6,430 nucleotides of DNA from NCBI GenBank assembly GCA_027070475.1, contig JALXDT010000126.1, forward strand, positions 1 through 6,430, given 5' to 3'. This DNA comes from Candidatus Aminicenantota bacterium. Lineage in GTDB: Bacteria > Acidobacteriota > Aminicenantia > JAMOAD01. The notes below the pieces were generated by a model. It saw only the letters and a program-made list of their open reading frames with translations, was not told where the DNA came from and did not search any database. This document shows positions 1-5,649 of the stretch, piece after piece. A program made the translations under genes and the position numbers. How positions within the stretch are numbered: the first letter of the stretch is position 1; the number at the start of each line of letters is the position of its first letter.

Positions 1-182
1 ATTACATAATTTATCCTTTCGCTTTTCAAAAGAGTTAAAATCTCAAAATAATTGTTTAACACAAGATGTACAGTATTTTTTAAAACTATACTCTCATCAT
101 CTATTTCATAAACCAAAAGTTGCTCTGAAAAATCCAACCTCGGAGCAACCAAACCTCTGAAAACCGCTATTCCTATTCTCAT
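1..182 (-). CDS. NifX/NifB-like iron-molybdenum cluster-binding protein (partial, 3' end beyond window)
   Basis: This gene is read from an ATG at 182-180 and is open to the left edge, giving 60 visible residues. The start MRIGIAVFRGLVAPRLDF, then a hydrophobic strand (QLLVYEID) and a later LLKSERINYV segment, matches the layout of the dinitrogenase iron-molybdenum cofactor family (NifX, NifB C-terminus, NafY, ORP, MTH1175-like). That family starts with M-[KR]-I-A-[VI]-P-V, then G-x-[VI]-[SA]-P-x-[FL]-D, and is usually about 100-130 residues long. Members bind or carry Fe-S or Mo-containing clusters, not only in nitrogenase systems. The usual start of the family fixes this ATG, but no Shine-Dalgarno sequence precedes it. 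The gene is divergent from a sigma-54 activator that probably controls it (inference). The family call rests on residue pattern alone; the cluster-ligand region is not visible. Confidence 0.75.
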   Translation of the reverse strand, partial: MRIGIAVFRGLVAPRLDFSEQLLVYEIDDESIVLKNTVHLVLNNYFEILTLLKSERINYV

Positions 183-193
183 GCTTTTACATA

Positions 194-209
194 TAAAAAT
201 TTATGCCAA
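194..209 (-). promoter_or_regulatory. weak candidate sigma-54 (-24/-12) promoter toward the NifX-like gene
   Basis: On the minus strand the -24 half reads TTGGCAT (209-203), close to the consensus YTGGCAC. At the correct distance the -12 half reads TTTAT (198-194 region) instead of TTGCW, so the key GC pair is TA. Transcription would begin almost at the ATG, leaving essentially no leader. What supports it is the neighbouring sigma-54 activator and the repeat block lying at a normal enhancer distance upstream. A competing sigma-70 reading of the same stretch is TTGTTA, a 17-bp spacer and TAAATT (about 226-198). Neither is strong. Confidence 0.25.
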
Positions 210-234
210 CTTTTCTCTTGTAACAAAGCCTTAT

Positions 235-252
235 TATATATATATATATATA
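235..252. repeat. TA dinucleotide run (about nine TA units)
   Basis: An uninterrupted alternating TA tract lies in the middle of the divergent intergenic region. At its left end the minus strand reads TATAAT (238-233), which could act as a -10 element, although no reasonable -35 lies 16-18 bp upstream of it. Such a tract is very flexible and easily melted, and its length can vary by slippage. It lies between the putative activator site and the NifX-like gene, so its length would set the helical phasing between them (inference). Confidence 0.8.
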
Positions 253-263
253 TCTTTCCGGAT

Positions 264-292
264 TTGACATCTTTTTACCAAAACATTTTAAA
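264..292 (+). promoter_or_regulatory. sigma-70-type promoter for the sigma-54 activator gene
   Basis: A perfect -35 TTGACA (264-269) is followed by a 17-bp spacer and a -10-like TTTAAA (287-292; 4 of 6 bases). Predicted transcription starts near 299, giving a leader of about 60 nt before the ATG at 360. The repeat block at 297-337 falls at and just after this start, a position where a bound regulator would repress its own gene. Confidence 0.5.
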
Positions 293-296
293 ACAA

Positions 297-337
297 ATTG
301 TTTCTATTGTTGCATATTGTTTCATAAATGTTGCAAC
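297..337. promoter_or_regulatory. paired direct repeats, candidate activator binding site (UAS)
   Basis: Two copies of a composite element are present. TTGTTTC occurs at 298-304 and again at 317-323, and TGTTGCA occurs at 308-314 and again at 329-335. The TGTTGCA copies are exactly 21 bp apart, two turns of the helix, so both would face the same side. The second copy is embedded in the perfect 8-bp palindrome GTTGCAAC (330-337). The block lies about 90-130 bp upstream of the candidate -24 element of the divergent gene, the normal spacing for a sigma-54 enhancer. Assignment to the adjacent regulator is inference. Confidence 0.45.
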
Positions 338-359
338 TTACTAATTTTAGATATATAAT

Positions 360-1649
360 ATGTTTATGAAAAATTTAAACTATACGAAAATCTTAAATCA
401 TCTTTTCGAGGGAGTTTTAATTATTGATAATAATTTTAAAATAGTAGAGATAAACAAAGCAGCTTCTCAAATCACAGGTTTTAGCAAAACCGAAGCAAAA
501 GGAAAACACTGCTTTGAAATTTTAAAGGCAGATACCTGCAGTAACAGATGCCCTATTAAAGCATTGAAAGAGGGAAGAGATCAGGGAGAGTTAGTTGTAA
601 ATATAATCGATAAGAATAATGAGGAAAAGTATATAAAAGTTAAGGCTTTTTCACTGGGAGATAACTGGATAGAAATATTTCAGGATATAACAAGAGAGTA
701 TGAACTTGAAAAGAGAATTAAAAAAGGATTTAAAATAGAGGACATAATAACAAGAGATGAAAAATTGCTAAATACTATTTCAGTTCTCCCGAGAATAGCA
801 AAAAGCAGTGTTCCTGTCCTTCTTGAAGGAGAAAGCGGAGTTGGAAAAGAAGTTTTTGCAACAGCGATAAAGAATCTGAGCGACAGGAAAAACAAACCTT
901 TTATAAAAATTAATTGCGCTGCTTTGCCTGATACACTTCTTGAATCCGAACTTTTTGGATACAAAAAGGGAGCTTTTACTGATGCCAAAAAAGACAAACC
1001 CGGGCTTTTTGTTCAGGCAAACACAGGAACAATTTTTTTAGATGAAATAGGTGAAATGAGTCATAATATACAAGCAAAACTCTTAAGAGTTGTTGAGACA
1101 GGAGAGATAATTCCACTTGGGGGAACAAGAGCTGAAAAAGTTGATGTGAGAATAATCTCAGCAACGAATAAAAATCTTAAGGAAGAGGTGGAAAAGGGAA
1201 ATTTCAGAGAAGATCTTTTTTACAGATTGAATGTTGTCAATATAAAAATTCCCCCTCTGAGAGAAAGAAAAAAAGATATCCCTCTTTTTATTGATTTCTT
1301 TATTCATAAATTTAATATAGTGCACAAGAAGAAAATCAGTTCTGTCTCTAAAGATGCCTTAAATCTTCTAATCTCATACGATTACCCCGGCAATATAAGG
1401 GAATTGAGAAATATTATTGAATACGCCTATATATTTTGTGACTCAGATGAAATTAAGCCCGAACATCTTCCAGAGTATATAAAAATTAAGCCTTCACAGA
1501 AAGCTTCATCCATTCAACAATCAAAAGAATCAGATTTAATTTTAAAGGCATTGGAGCAAGCAAAATGGAACAAACAAAAAGCAGCAAAAATACTTGGGAT
1601 AAACAGGACAACTCTTTGGAGGAAAATGAAAAAATATGGAATACTTTAA
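360..1649 (+). CDS. PAS-domain sigma-54-dependent transcriptional activator
   Basis: This is a bacterial enhancer-binding protein that remodels sigma-54 RNA polymerase by ATP hydrolysis. An N-terminal PAS sensor (about residues 8-115) is followed by the AAA+ domain (about 130-370) and a C-terminal Fis-type helix-turn-helix (about 393-429, AAKILGINRTTLWRKMKKYG). Visible AAA+ motifs are Walker A GESGVGKE (157-164), the sigma-54 contact loop GAFTDA (204-209; GAFTGA in most members), Walker B GTIFLDE (223-229), sensor I ISATN (266-270), arginine-finger region REDLFYRLN (283-291) and sensor II YPGNIRELRN (342-351). No receiver domain is present, so the signal probably enters through the PAS domain, which carries three clustered cysteines (C51, C60, C64). 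An alternative start is Met3 at 366; neither start has a clear Shine-Dalgarno. The likely target is the divergent NifX-like gene. At 429 residues the length is normal. Function is near certain; target and signal are inferred. Confidence 0.95.
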   Translation: MFMKNLNYTKILNHLFEGVLIIDNNFKIVEINKAASQITGFSKTEAKGKHCFEILKADTCSNRCPIKALKEGRDQGELVVNIIDKNNEEKYIKVKAFSLGDNWIEIFQDITREYELEKRIKKGFKIEDIITRDEKLLNTISVLPRIAKSSVPVLLEGESGVGKEVFATAIKNLSDRKNKPFIKINCAALPDTLLESELFGYKKGAFTDAKKDKPGLFVQANTGTIFLDEIGEMSHNIQAKLLRVVETGEIIPLGGTRAEKVDVRIISATNKNLKEEVEKGNFREDLFYRLNVVNIKIPPLRERKKDIPLFIDFFIHKFNIVHKKKISSVSKDALNLLISYDYPGNIRELRNIIEYAYIFCDSDEIKPEHLPEYIKIKPSQKASSIQQSKESDLILKALEQAKWNKQKAAKILGINRTTLWRKMKKYGIL

Positions 1650-2863
1650 GCCTTTCCTACTTCTTTTTTTTCAACTCTATTTCTTCCTCTCTCTTTAGCC
1701 TTATAAAGGGCTTCGTCGGCAGCTTTAATTAATTTTTCACAAGATGTTTCTTTAATTGGAATAACAGATGCCACTCCTAAACTAACTGTAATATACTCCG
1801 ATATATTAGAATCCGGATGTTTTATCTTTAATTCTTCTACTGATTTTCTTATTTTTTCGGCAATTTTAATTGCTGACTCTTCTCTCGTTCTTCCTAAAAT
1901 AATTATGAACTCTTCTCCTCCAAATCTTGCTACAAGATCCCCTGCTCTTCTCGTAATACTCTTTAAAGCATTTGCCACTTTTCTTAAAACCATGTCCCCT
2001 CTTTGATGTCCCAGCGCATCATTATATCTTTTAAAAAAATCAATATCAACCATAATAGCAGAAATATGTTCCTTATATCTAATCGCTCTCTTCCATTCCC
2101 TTTCAATAAATTCCTGAAAATATCTTCTATTAGGAAGTTTTGTTAGATGGTCAGTAACAGAAAGTTCCTTAAGTTTTTTATTTGCTTTTTCAAACTCTCC
2201 CCTTTCCAACTCAACCAATGAAGATAATATAAACATTTTCCTTTGACTCTTTTCATACCAAAAACTTGATATCATTCCAATAAGGTTAAAAAATATCAAA
2301 AAAAAGAAATTACTTATAAAAAAGCTTTCATCTGGTTTTTTTATTAAAAAAGCTAATACCAAATAGATTAAAAGTAATGATAAACCTATAAAAAGCGTAT
2401 ACCTAAATCTCAATCCCACCGCAATGTACGCATAAAGCATAACTATCGTTAAACCTGCATAATATCTCTGAGTAGGATCATCCAAAAAGAATATCATTGC
2501 AATAATAACAAGACCTGCGATGATTAAAGTTACAGTAAATAATATCTGAATTTGTCTTTCAGTTTTTGATTTCATTATTAAATAGCCTACTATAACCAGA
2601 GGGGGACCGCCTATTACATACCTAAAAAAGAAAAGAGTTTTATATACATCGTGATAAACAACATAATCTAACAAACCAAACATAAAATAAATTGCAATTC
2701 CCAATAATATTGAAAATTGCATAAAATCTTTCATCTGGGAGTACAAATATTCTCTGAACTTCCCTTCAATCTCTTTTGAAAATTTAAGGTTAAAGAAGCT
2801 TTTTTTGAGTTCCTTTTCTAATAACTCCTTCTCTTTACTATTATCTTTTTCTTTATTTTTCAA
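1646..2863 (-). CDS. membrane-bound GGDEF diguanylate cyclase
   Basis: This enzyme makes cyclic di-GMP from two GTP. After a charged cytoplasmic N-terminus there are about six hydrophobic segments (roughly residues 48-68, 79-97, 105-127, 136-150, 153-174, 181-202), then a short helical linker (about 203-235) and a GGDEF domain to the C-terminus. In that domain I see DHLTKLPNRRYF (238-249), metal/substrate motif DIDFFKRYND (273-282), the active-site signature GGEEF (315-319) and an intact inhibitory I-site RAGD (306-309) five residues before it. The protein therefore looks catalytically active and feedback-inhibited. The membrane part resembles MASE-like sensors, but I cannot assign a named one. 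The start is TTG at 2863-2861, supported by GGGAG (2874-2870) six bases upstream. Its stop overlaps that of the convergent sigma-54 activator. The signal sensed is unknown. Confidence 0.93.
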   Translation of the reverse strand: MKNKEKDNSKEKELLEKELKKSFFNLKFSKEIEGKFREYLYSQMKDFMQFSILLGIAIYFMFGLLDYVVYHDVYKTLFFFRYVIGGPPLVIVGYLIMKSKTERQIQILFTVTLIIAGLVIIAMIFFLDDPTQRYYAGLTIVMLYAYIAVGLRFRYTLFIGLSLLLIYLVLAFLIKKPDESFFISNFFFLIFFNLIGMISSFWYEKSQRKMFILSSLVELERGEFEKANKKLKELSVTDHLTKLPNRRYFQEFIEREWKRAIRYKEHISAIMVDIDFFKRYNDALGHQRGDMVLRKVANALKSITRRAGDLVARFGGEEFIIILGRTREESAIKIAEKIRKSVEELKIKHPDSNISEYITVSLGVASVIPIKETSCEKLIKAADEALYKAKERGRNRVEKKEVGKA

Positions 2864-2913
2864 AAAATTCTCCCTTTTTCTTTTTTCTATTTTAAAATAA
2901 TTACAAAGGCAGA

Positions 2914-2942
2914 ATTATAACTCATTTTTACTTTTTTTAAAA
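2914..2942 (-). promoter_or_regulatory. candidate promoter for the GGDEF gene
   Basis: On the minus strand a perfect -10 TATAAT (2919-2914) lies about 50 bp upstream of the TTG start. At 17-bp spacing the -35 would be TTTTAA (2942-2937), only about half matching the consensus. The -10 is convincing and the -35 weak, so activity may need help from a factor, or the gene may be read partly through from menA. Confidence 0.4.
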
Positions 2943-2973
2943 GACAGGAGGTAACTCATCACTCCCCTTTTAA
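2937..2973 (-). other. imperfect hairpin between menA and the GGDEF gene
   Basis: In the minus-strand transcript TTAAAAG (2973-2967) pairs perfectly with CTTTTAA (2943-2937), and an inner GGAG/CTCC stem closes an 11-nt loop, with a small asymmetric internal loop between the stems. It begins 24 bases after the menA stop codon. It is followed by A-rich rather than U-rich sequence, so it is not a classic intrinsic terminator; it may protect or attenuate the menA message. The rest of the 135-bp gap (2864-2998) holds only the promoter and ribosome binding site described separately. Confidence 0.35.
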
Positions 2974-2998
2974 GAGAAAACAGCTAATTAAAATAAAA

Positions 2999-3913
2999 TT
3001 ATCTAAAAATATATGAAACAAAAAACCCGGCTATAATAAGTACACCAAAAATAAGATGAAATTGAGATGTATACATATCAATCAAAGCAAACACTTTTTT
3101 ATCTATTTTCTCTTTATTTTTAACCATTCTTAACAATTTTATTGCAAAAGGAAAGGAAAACAGAGTTAAAATTGTGTAATAGGGCATGTCTGCAAAAATA
3201 ATTAATAAAATTTGACTAATGTATGCCGAAAATATCAACACATAGTAAACTTTCTTTGCCTTTTTCTCTCCTAAAATAATAGGAACTGTTTTAATATTTA
3301 CCACACTATCATTTTCTATATCTCTTAAATTATTACCGTGTAGAACAGCATCCACAAGAAAAGCAAGTGGTAATGAAAATAGAATTGGTGTCCAGGAAAA
3401 AGAGACAGTTTGTACAAAGTAAGCACCCAGAGTCATTACAGGACCATAGGCAAGAAAAACTGAAATATCCCCCAGAGCATAATATTTCAAACCTATGGGA
3501 GAAGCTGTATAAAAAATTCCCAAGAAGGCACCCACTATTATCAATATAATTAACACGAATTTATTTGGAAGGACAATAACAAAGTAAAGCCCTATTAAAA
3601 AAGCAATAAAAAATAGTACGACAGCATAGTTAAAAAGTTCTTTCGGACTCATCAATTTTTCAACAAGCACACCACTTGAACCAAATGTTCCTTTTCTATC
3701 AACTTTTTTCTTGAAATCATAATAATCCGAAATAACATTTGATGCAGCATGAGCTACAACAGCTCCTATAAGGGCTAAAACAAAATAAAAATAATTAAAT
3801 TTAAGATCAGGATTTTCCCATTTTGCGATAATACTTCCAAGAGTTATCTGAATAATTGTTATTGTAAAAGCATAAGCTCTTACCGCTTTCCAATAAATTT
3901 TAATCTTTCTCAT
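2999..3913 (-). CDS. menA: MenA-type UbiA-family prenyltransferase
   Basis: This is an integral membrane aromatic prenyltransferase, most likely 1,4-dihydroxy-2-naphthoate polyprenyltransferase, which attaches the isoprenoid tail in menaquinone synthesis. The first Asp-rich motif is N59-x3-D63-x3-D67 (NVISDYYDF) and the second is NNLRDIEND (194-202) followed by KT (208-209), both expected to bind Mg-diphosphate. The stretch YTASPIGLKYYALGDISVFLAYGP (135-157 region) is typical of MenA. Eight or nine hydrophobic helices fill the 304 residues, a normal length. The ATG at 3913-3911 is backed by AGGAGG and its own promoter. No other quinone genes are present, so a related UbiA enzyme of the futalosine route (MqnP-like) remains possible. 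Confidence 0.85.
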   Translation of the reverse strand: MRKIKIYWKAVRAYAFTITIIQITLGSIIAKWENPDLKFNYFYFVLALIGAVVAHAASNVISDYYDFKKKVDRKGTFGSSGVLVEKLMSPKELFNYAVVLFFIAFLIGLYFVIVLPNKFVLIILIIVGAFLGIFYTASPIGLKYYALGDISVFLAYGPVMTLGAYFVQTVSFSWTPILFSLPLAFLVDAVLHGNNLRDIENDSVVNIKTVPIILGEKKAKKVYYVLIFSAYISQILLIIFADMPYYTILTLFSFPFAIKLLRMVKNKEKIDKKVFALIDMYTSQFHLIFGVLIIAGFFVSYIFR

Positions 3914-3920
3914 TAATATT

Positions 3921-3928
3921 CTCCTCCT
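3921..3928 (-). promoter_or_regulatory. strong Shine-Dalgarno of menA
   Basis: The minus strand reads AGGAGGAG (3928-3921), ending seven bases before the ATG. This is the best ribosome binding site in the window and fixes the menA start. Confidence 0.8.
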
Positions 3929-3939
3929 TAGTGTTGAGT

Positions 3940-3968
3940 ATTTTACAATTTTAGCTTTATACTTTCAA
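3940..3968 (-). promoter_or_regulatory. sigma-70-type promoter of menA
   Basis: On the minus strand -35 TTGAAA (3968-3963, 5 of 6) and -10 TAAAAT (3945-3940, 5 of 6) are separated by exactly 17 bp. The predicted start near 3933 leaves a leader of about 20 nt, just enough for the strong Shine-Dalgarno. It sits in the 83-bp gap after truA, so menA is probably its own transcription unit even though it follows truA on the same strand. I see no hairpin-plus-U-tract terminator for truA in this gap. Confidence 0.65.
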
Positions 3969-3996
3969 GAAAAACTTTTATTATAAATTTCTAACT

Positions 3997-4740
3997 TCAA
4001 GCTTCTTCAGGATACTTTGCTTCAATCAAGAAAAGCCCCTGGGGAGGTGATGTAGGCCCAGCCTTGCTTCTGTCTTTTGATTCAACAATACTCTCTATTT
4101 CATTAACTTTTATCTTCCCATTCCCTACCTCAATTAAGGTACCGACAAGTGTTCTAACCATATATCTTAAAAAGCCATTTCCTGTAAAATATATATCTGT
4201 AATTTCCCCGTTTCTTTCAAATCTGATTTCCTTCAAATTTTTAACATGATTTTTAGCTGATGATTTTACTGTAAAAGCTGAAAAATCTTTCTCTCCTTCC
4301 AGTATTTTTGCAGCTTCTTCCATTCTCTCAAAATCCAAAGAATAGGGATAATGAAGTGCATACCTGTATAAAAACGGAGATATTATTTTACCTTGAAAAA
4401 CAGTGTATCTGTAGGTTTTTTCAATACAATTGAACATTGCATTAAAACTATCGGAAACAATTTTTGATTCAATAATTCTAATCGTCGGTGGTAAAAGAGA
4501 ATTTAGAGCTTTTAACATTGATTCTGCCTCTATATTTAGCTTTGTTACAAAGTTTGCCACCTGTCCCAGAGCATGAACACCTGCATCGGTTCTTCCCGAA
4601 CCTGTAATCCTTGTTTTACTTCCTGTAATAATTTTAAGAACCCTTGATATCTCACCTTGAATGGTTTTCCTGTCCTTCTGGATTTGCCATCCTGAAAAGT
4701 CCGTACCATCATACTGAATTTTTATCTTATAATTAGGCAT
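3997..4740 (-). CDS. truA: tRNA pseudouridine(38-40) synthase TruA
   Basis: TruA isomerises uridines 38-40 in the anticodon arm of many tRNAs to pseudouridine, in the cytoplasm. The N-terminus YDGTDFSGWQIQ (10-21) and the catalytic signature GSGRTDAGVHALGQVANF (47-64), with nucleophile D52, are diagnostic. Near the C-terminus FTGNGFLRYMVRTLVGTLIEVG is the second conserved TruA block. The length of 247 residues is usual. The ATG at 4740-4738 lies inside the end of the upstream gene (8-bp overlap) and has no Shine-Dalgarno of its own, so translation is probably coupled to that gene. It ends with TGA at 3999-3997, as the last gene of the coupled string. Confidence 0.96.
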   Translation of the reverse strand: MPNYKIKIQYDGTDFSGWQIQKDRKTIQGEISRVLKIITGSKTRITGSGRTDAGVHALGQVANFVTKLNIEAESMLKALNSLLPPTIRIIESKIVSDSFNAMFNCIEKTYRYTVFQGKIISPFLYRYALHYPYSLDFERMEEAAKILEGEKDFSAFTVKSSAKNHVKNLKEIRFERNGEITDIYFTGNGFLRYMVRTLVGTLIEVGNGKIKVNEIESIVESKDRSKAGPTSPPQGLFLIEAKYPEEA

Positions 4741-5188
4741 TAACTATTTTTTCAATTTTTTCCACTAAATCTTCAAGACTGGAGACCTTTTCCGTTCCTT
4801 CTATTTCCCATGAACACAAGGTAAAAACCTTTTTATTCATAATTTTAGCAAAAGAGATTTCTGATAATGTGCCATAACTACCACTTATGGCAACAACAAT
4901 ATCACCATTCATAACAACTAAAGAATTTCTCATCCAACCCAAACCTGTTGCAATTGAAGTACTTAGATATTTATTTCCGCCTCTAAAATCATCGAAGGGT
5001 AAAATACCCATTACATTCCCACCTTTTTCATAAACACCTTTTGAAACAGCTTCCATTACTCCGCCAAGTCCTCCGCATACAACAGTCCAACCTTTTTCCG
5101 CTGCTATTTTTCCAAACTCATAGGCAAGATCATAACACTCACTTGAGGGAGCATGCCCTCCTATGACAGAAATTCTAATATCTTTCAT
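4733..5188 (-). CDS. TIGR00725/LOG-like Rossmann-fold nucleotide-binding protein
   Basis: This is a 151-residue single-domain protein of the SLOG superfamily, closest in pattern to the TIGR00725 group related to molybdenum-cofactor carrier proteins and more distantly to LOG cytokinin-type phosphoribohydrolases. Visible motifs are VIGGHAP (8-14) at the first strand, CGGLGGVMEAVSKG (38-51) as the phosphate-binding loop, MGILP (60-64), WMRNSLV (85-91) with the conserved Arg, and ISGSYGTLSEI (101-111). The last takes the place of the PGGxGTxxE motif of LOG enzymes, with S104 and Y105 where Gly and a variable residue are usual. Catalysis is therefore uncertain and ligand binding is the safer reading. 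ATG at 5188 overlaps the upstream stop as ATGA; GGAG lies seven bases before it. The natural ligand is unknown. Confidence 0.85.
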   Translation of the reverse strand: MKDIRISVIGGHAPSSECYDLAYEFGKIAAEKGWTVVCGGLGGVMEAVSKGVYEKGGNVMGILPFDDFRGGNKYLSTSIATGLGWMRNSLVVMNGDIVVAISGSYGTLSEISFAKIMNKKVFTLCSWEIEGTEKVSSLEDLVEKIEKIVNA

Positions 5189-5649
5189 ATAATTCTCCGC
5201 CCCATTTTAAATTTCTTTTTCCAATACCTGTTCAGGTTTTCTTTCCTAACCCTTGTATTCTTTTTAGGAGAGTGAACAAAATTACCATCCCCTATATAAA
5301 CCGCTGTATGGTAAAGTTTTCTTTTGATTTTAAAAATTAGTATATCCCCTTTTTTTAGTTCTGAAATATGTTTGATTTTTTTGCCTATCTTCATTAATTC
5401 CTTTGTAGTAGAAGGAATTTTATACCCATTTATTTTGTAAACATAAGATACAAAACCACTGCAATCAAAGCATTTTGGTCCCTTTCCTCCATAACAATAG
5501 GGTGTCCCTATCAAAGAAATAGCTGTTTTCACAACTCCTTCTCTCTTCTTGGGAATTAATTCAAGCTCACTTCTTCTAACACAATTTGAAAAAACTAATA
5601 TAACAAATACCCCCAAAATAAAGATCAAAATACTTATTTTGTTTCTCAT
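5185..5649 (-). CDS. NlpC/P60 family peptidoglycan endopeptidase, probable lipoprotein
   Basis: This is a 154-residue cell-envelope cysteine peptidase that probably cuts peptide stems of peptidoglycan outside the cytoplasm. A hydrophobic signal segment (about 4-20) ends in FSNC, so Cys23 may be lipidated; the residue before it is Asn, where Gly, Ala or Ser is usual. The NlpC/P60 domain covers about 37-150: ISLIGTPYCYGG (44-55), nucleophile motif FDCSGFVSYVY (61-71, C63), KKGDILIF (99-106), and HTAVYIGDGNFVHSP (114-128) with H114 as catalytic base and H126 as the likely third residue. Two extra cysteines, C52 and C60, flank the active-site Cys. It overlaps both neighbours by ATGA, indicating tight translational coupling. 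Enzyme family is certain; substrate and lipidation are inferred. Confidence 0.93.
   Translation of the reverse strand: MRNKISILIFILGVFVILVFSNCVRRSELELIPKKREGVVKTAISLIGTPYCYGGKGPKCFDCSGFVSYVYKINGYKIPSTTKELMKIGKKIKHISELKKGDILIFKIKRKLYHTAVYIGDGNFVHSPKKNTRVRKENLNRYWKKKFKMGRRII

Noticed and set aside
183..359. CRISPR or insertion-sequence ends in the divergent intergenic region
   Set aside because: The repeats are two short copies without spacers of regular length, and there are no terminal inverted repeats or transposase sequence.
680..1164. Minus-strand open frames (680-997 and 976-1164) inside the activator gene
   Set aside because: They lie wholly within the highly conserved AAA+ coding sequence, and their translations are low-complexity Leu/Ser/Phe-rich with no family resemblance.
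2937..2973. Intrinsic terminator of menA
   Set aside because: The stem is interrupted and followed by A-rich sequence, not a U-tract, so it was kept only as an unclassified hairpin.
2864..2998. Cyclic di-GMP riboswitch ahead of the GGDEF gene
   Set aside because: The leader after the likely start is only about 45 nt, and the visible hairpin lies upstream of the promoter; the two-helix GEMM fold and its conserved loops are not seen.
3367..3549. Plus-strand open frame inside menA
   Set aside because: It is opposite a well-supported gene with conserved motifs, and its product resembles nothing and has no ribosome binding site of note.
4064..4249. Plus-strand open frame inside truA
   Set aside because: It is antisense to the conserved TruA C-terminal region; the translation is a hydrophobic shadow.
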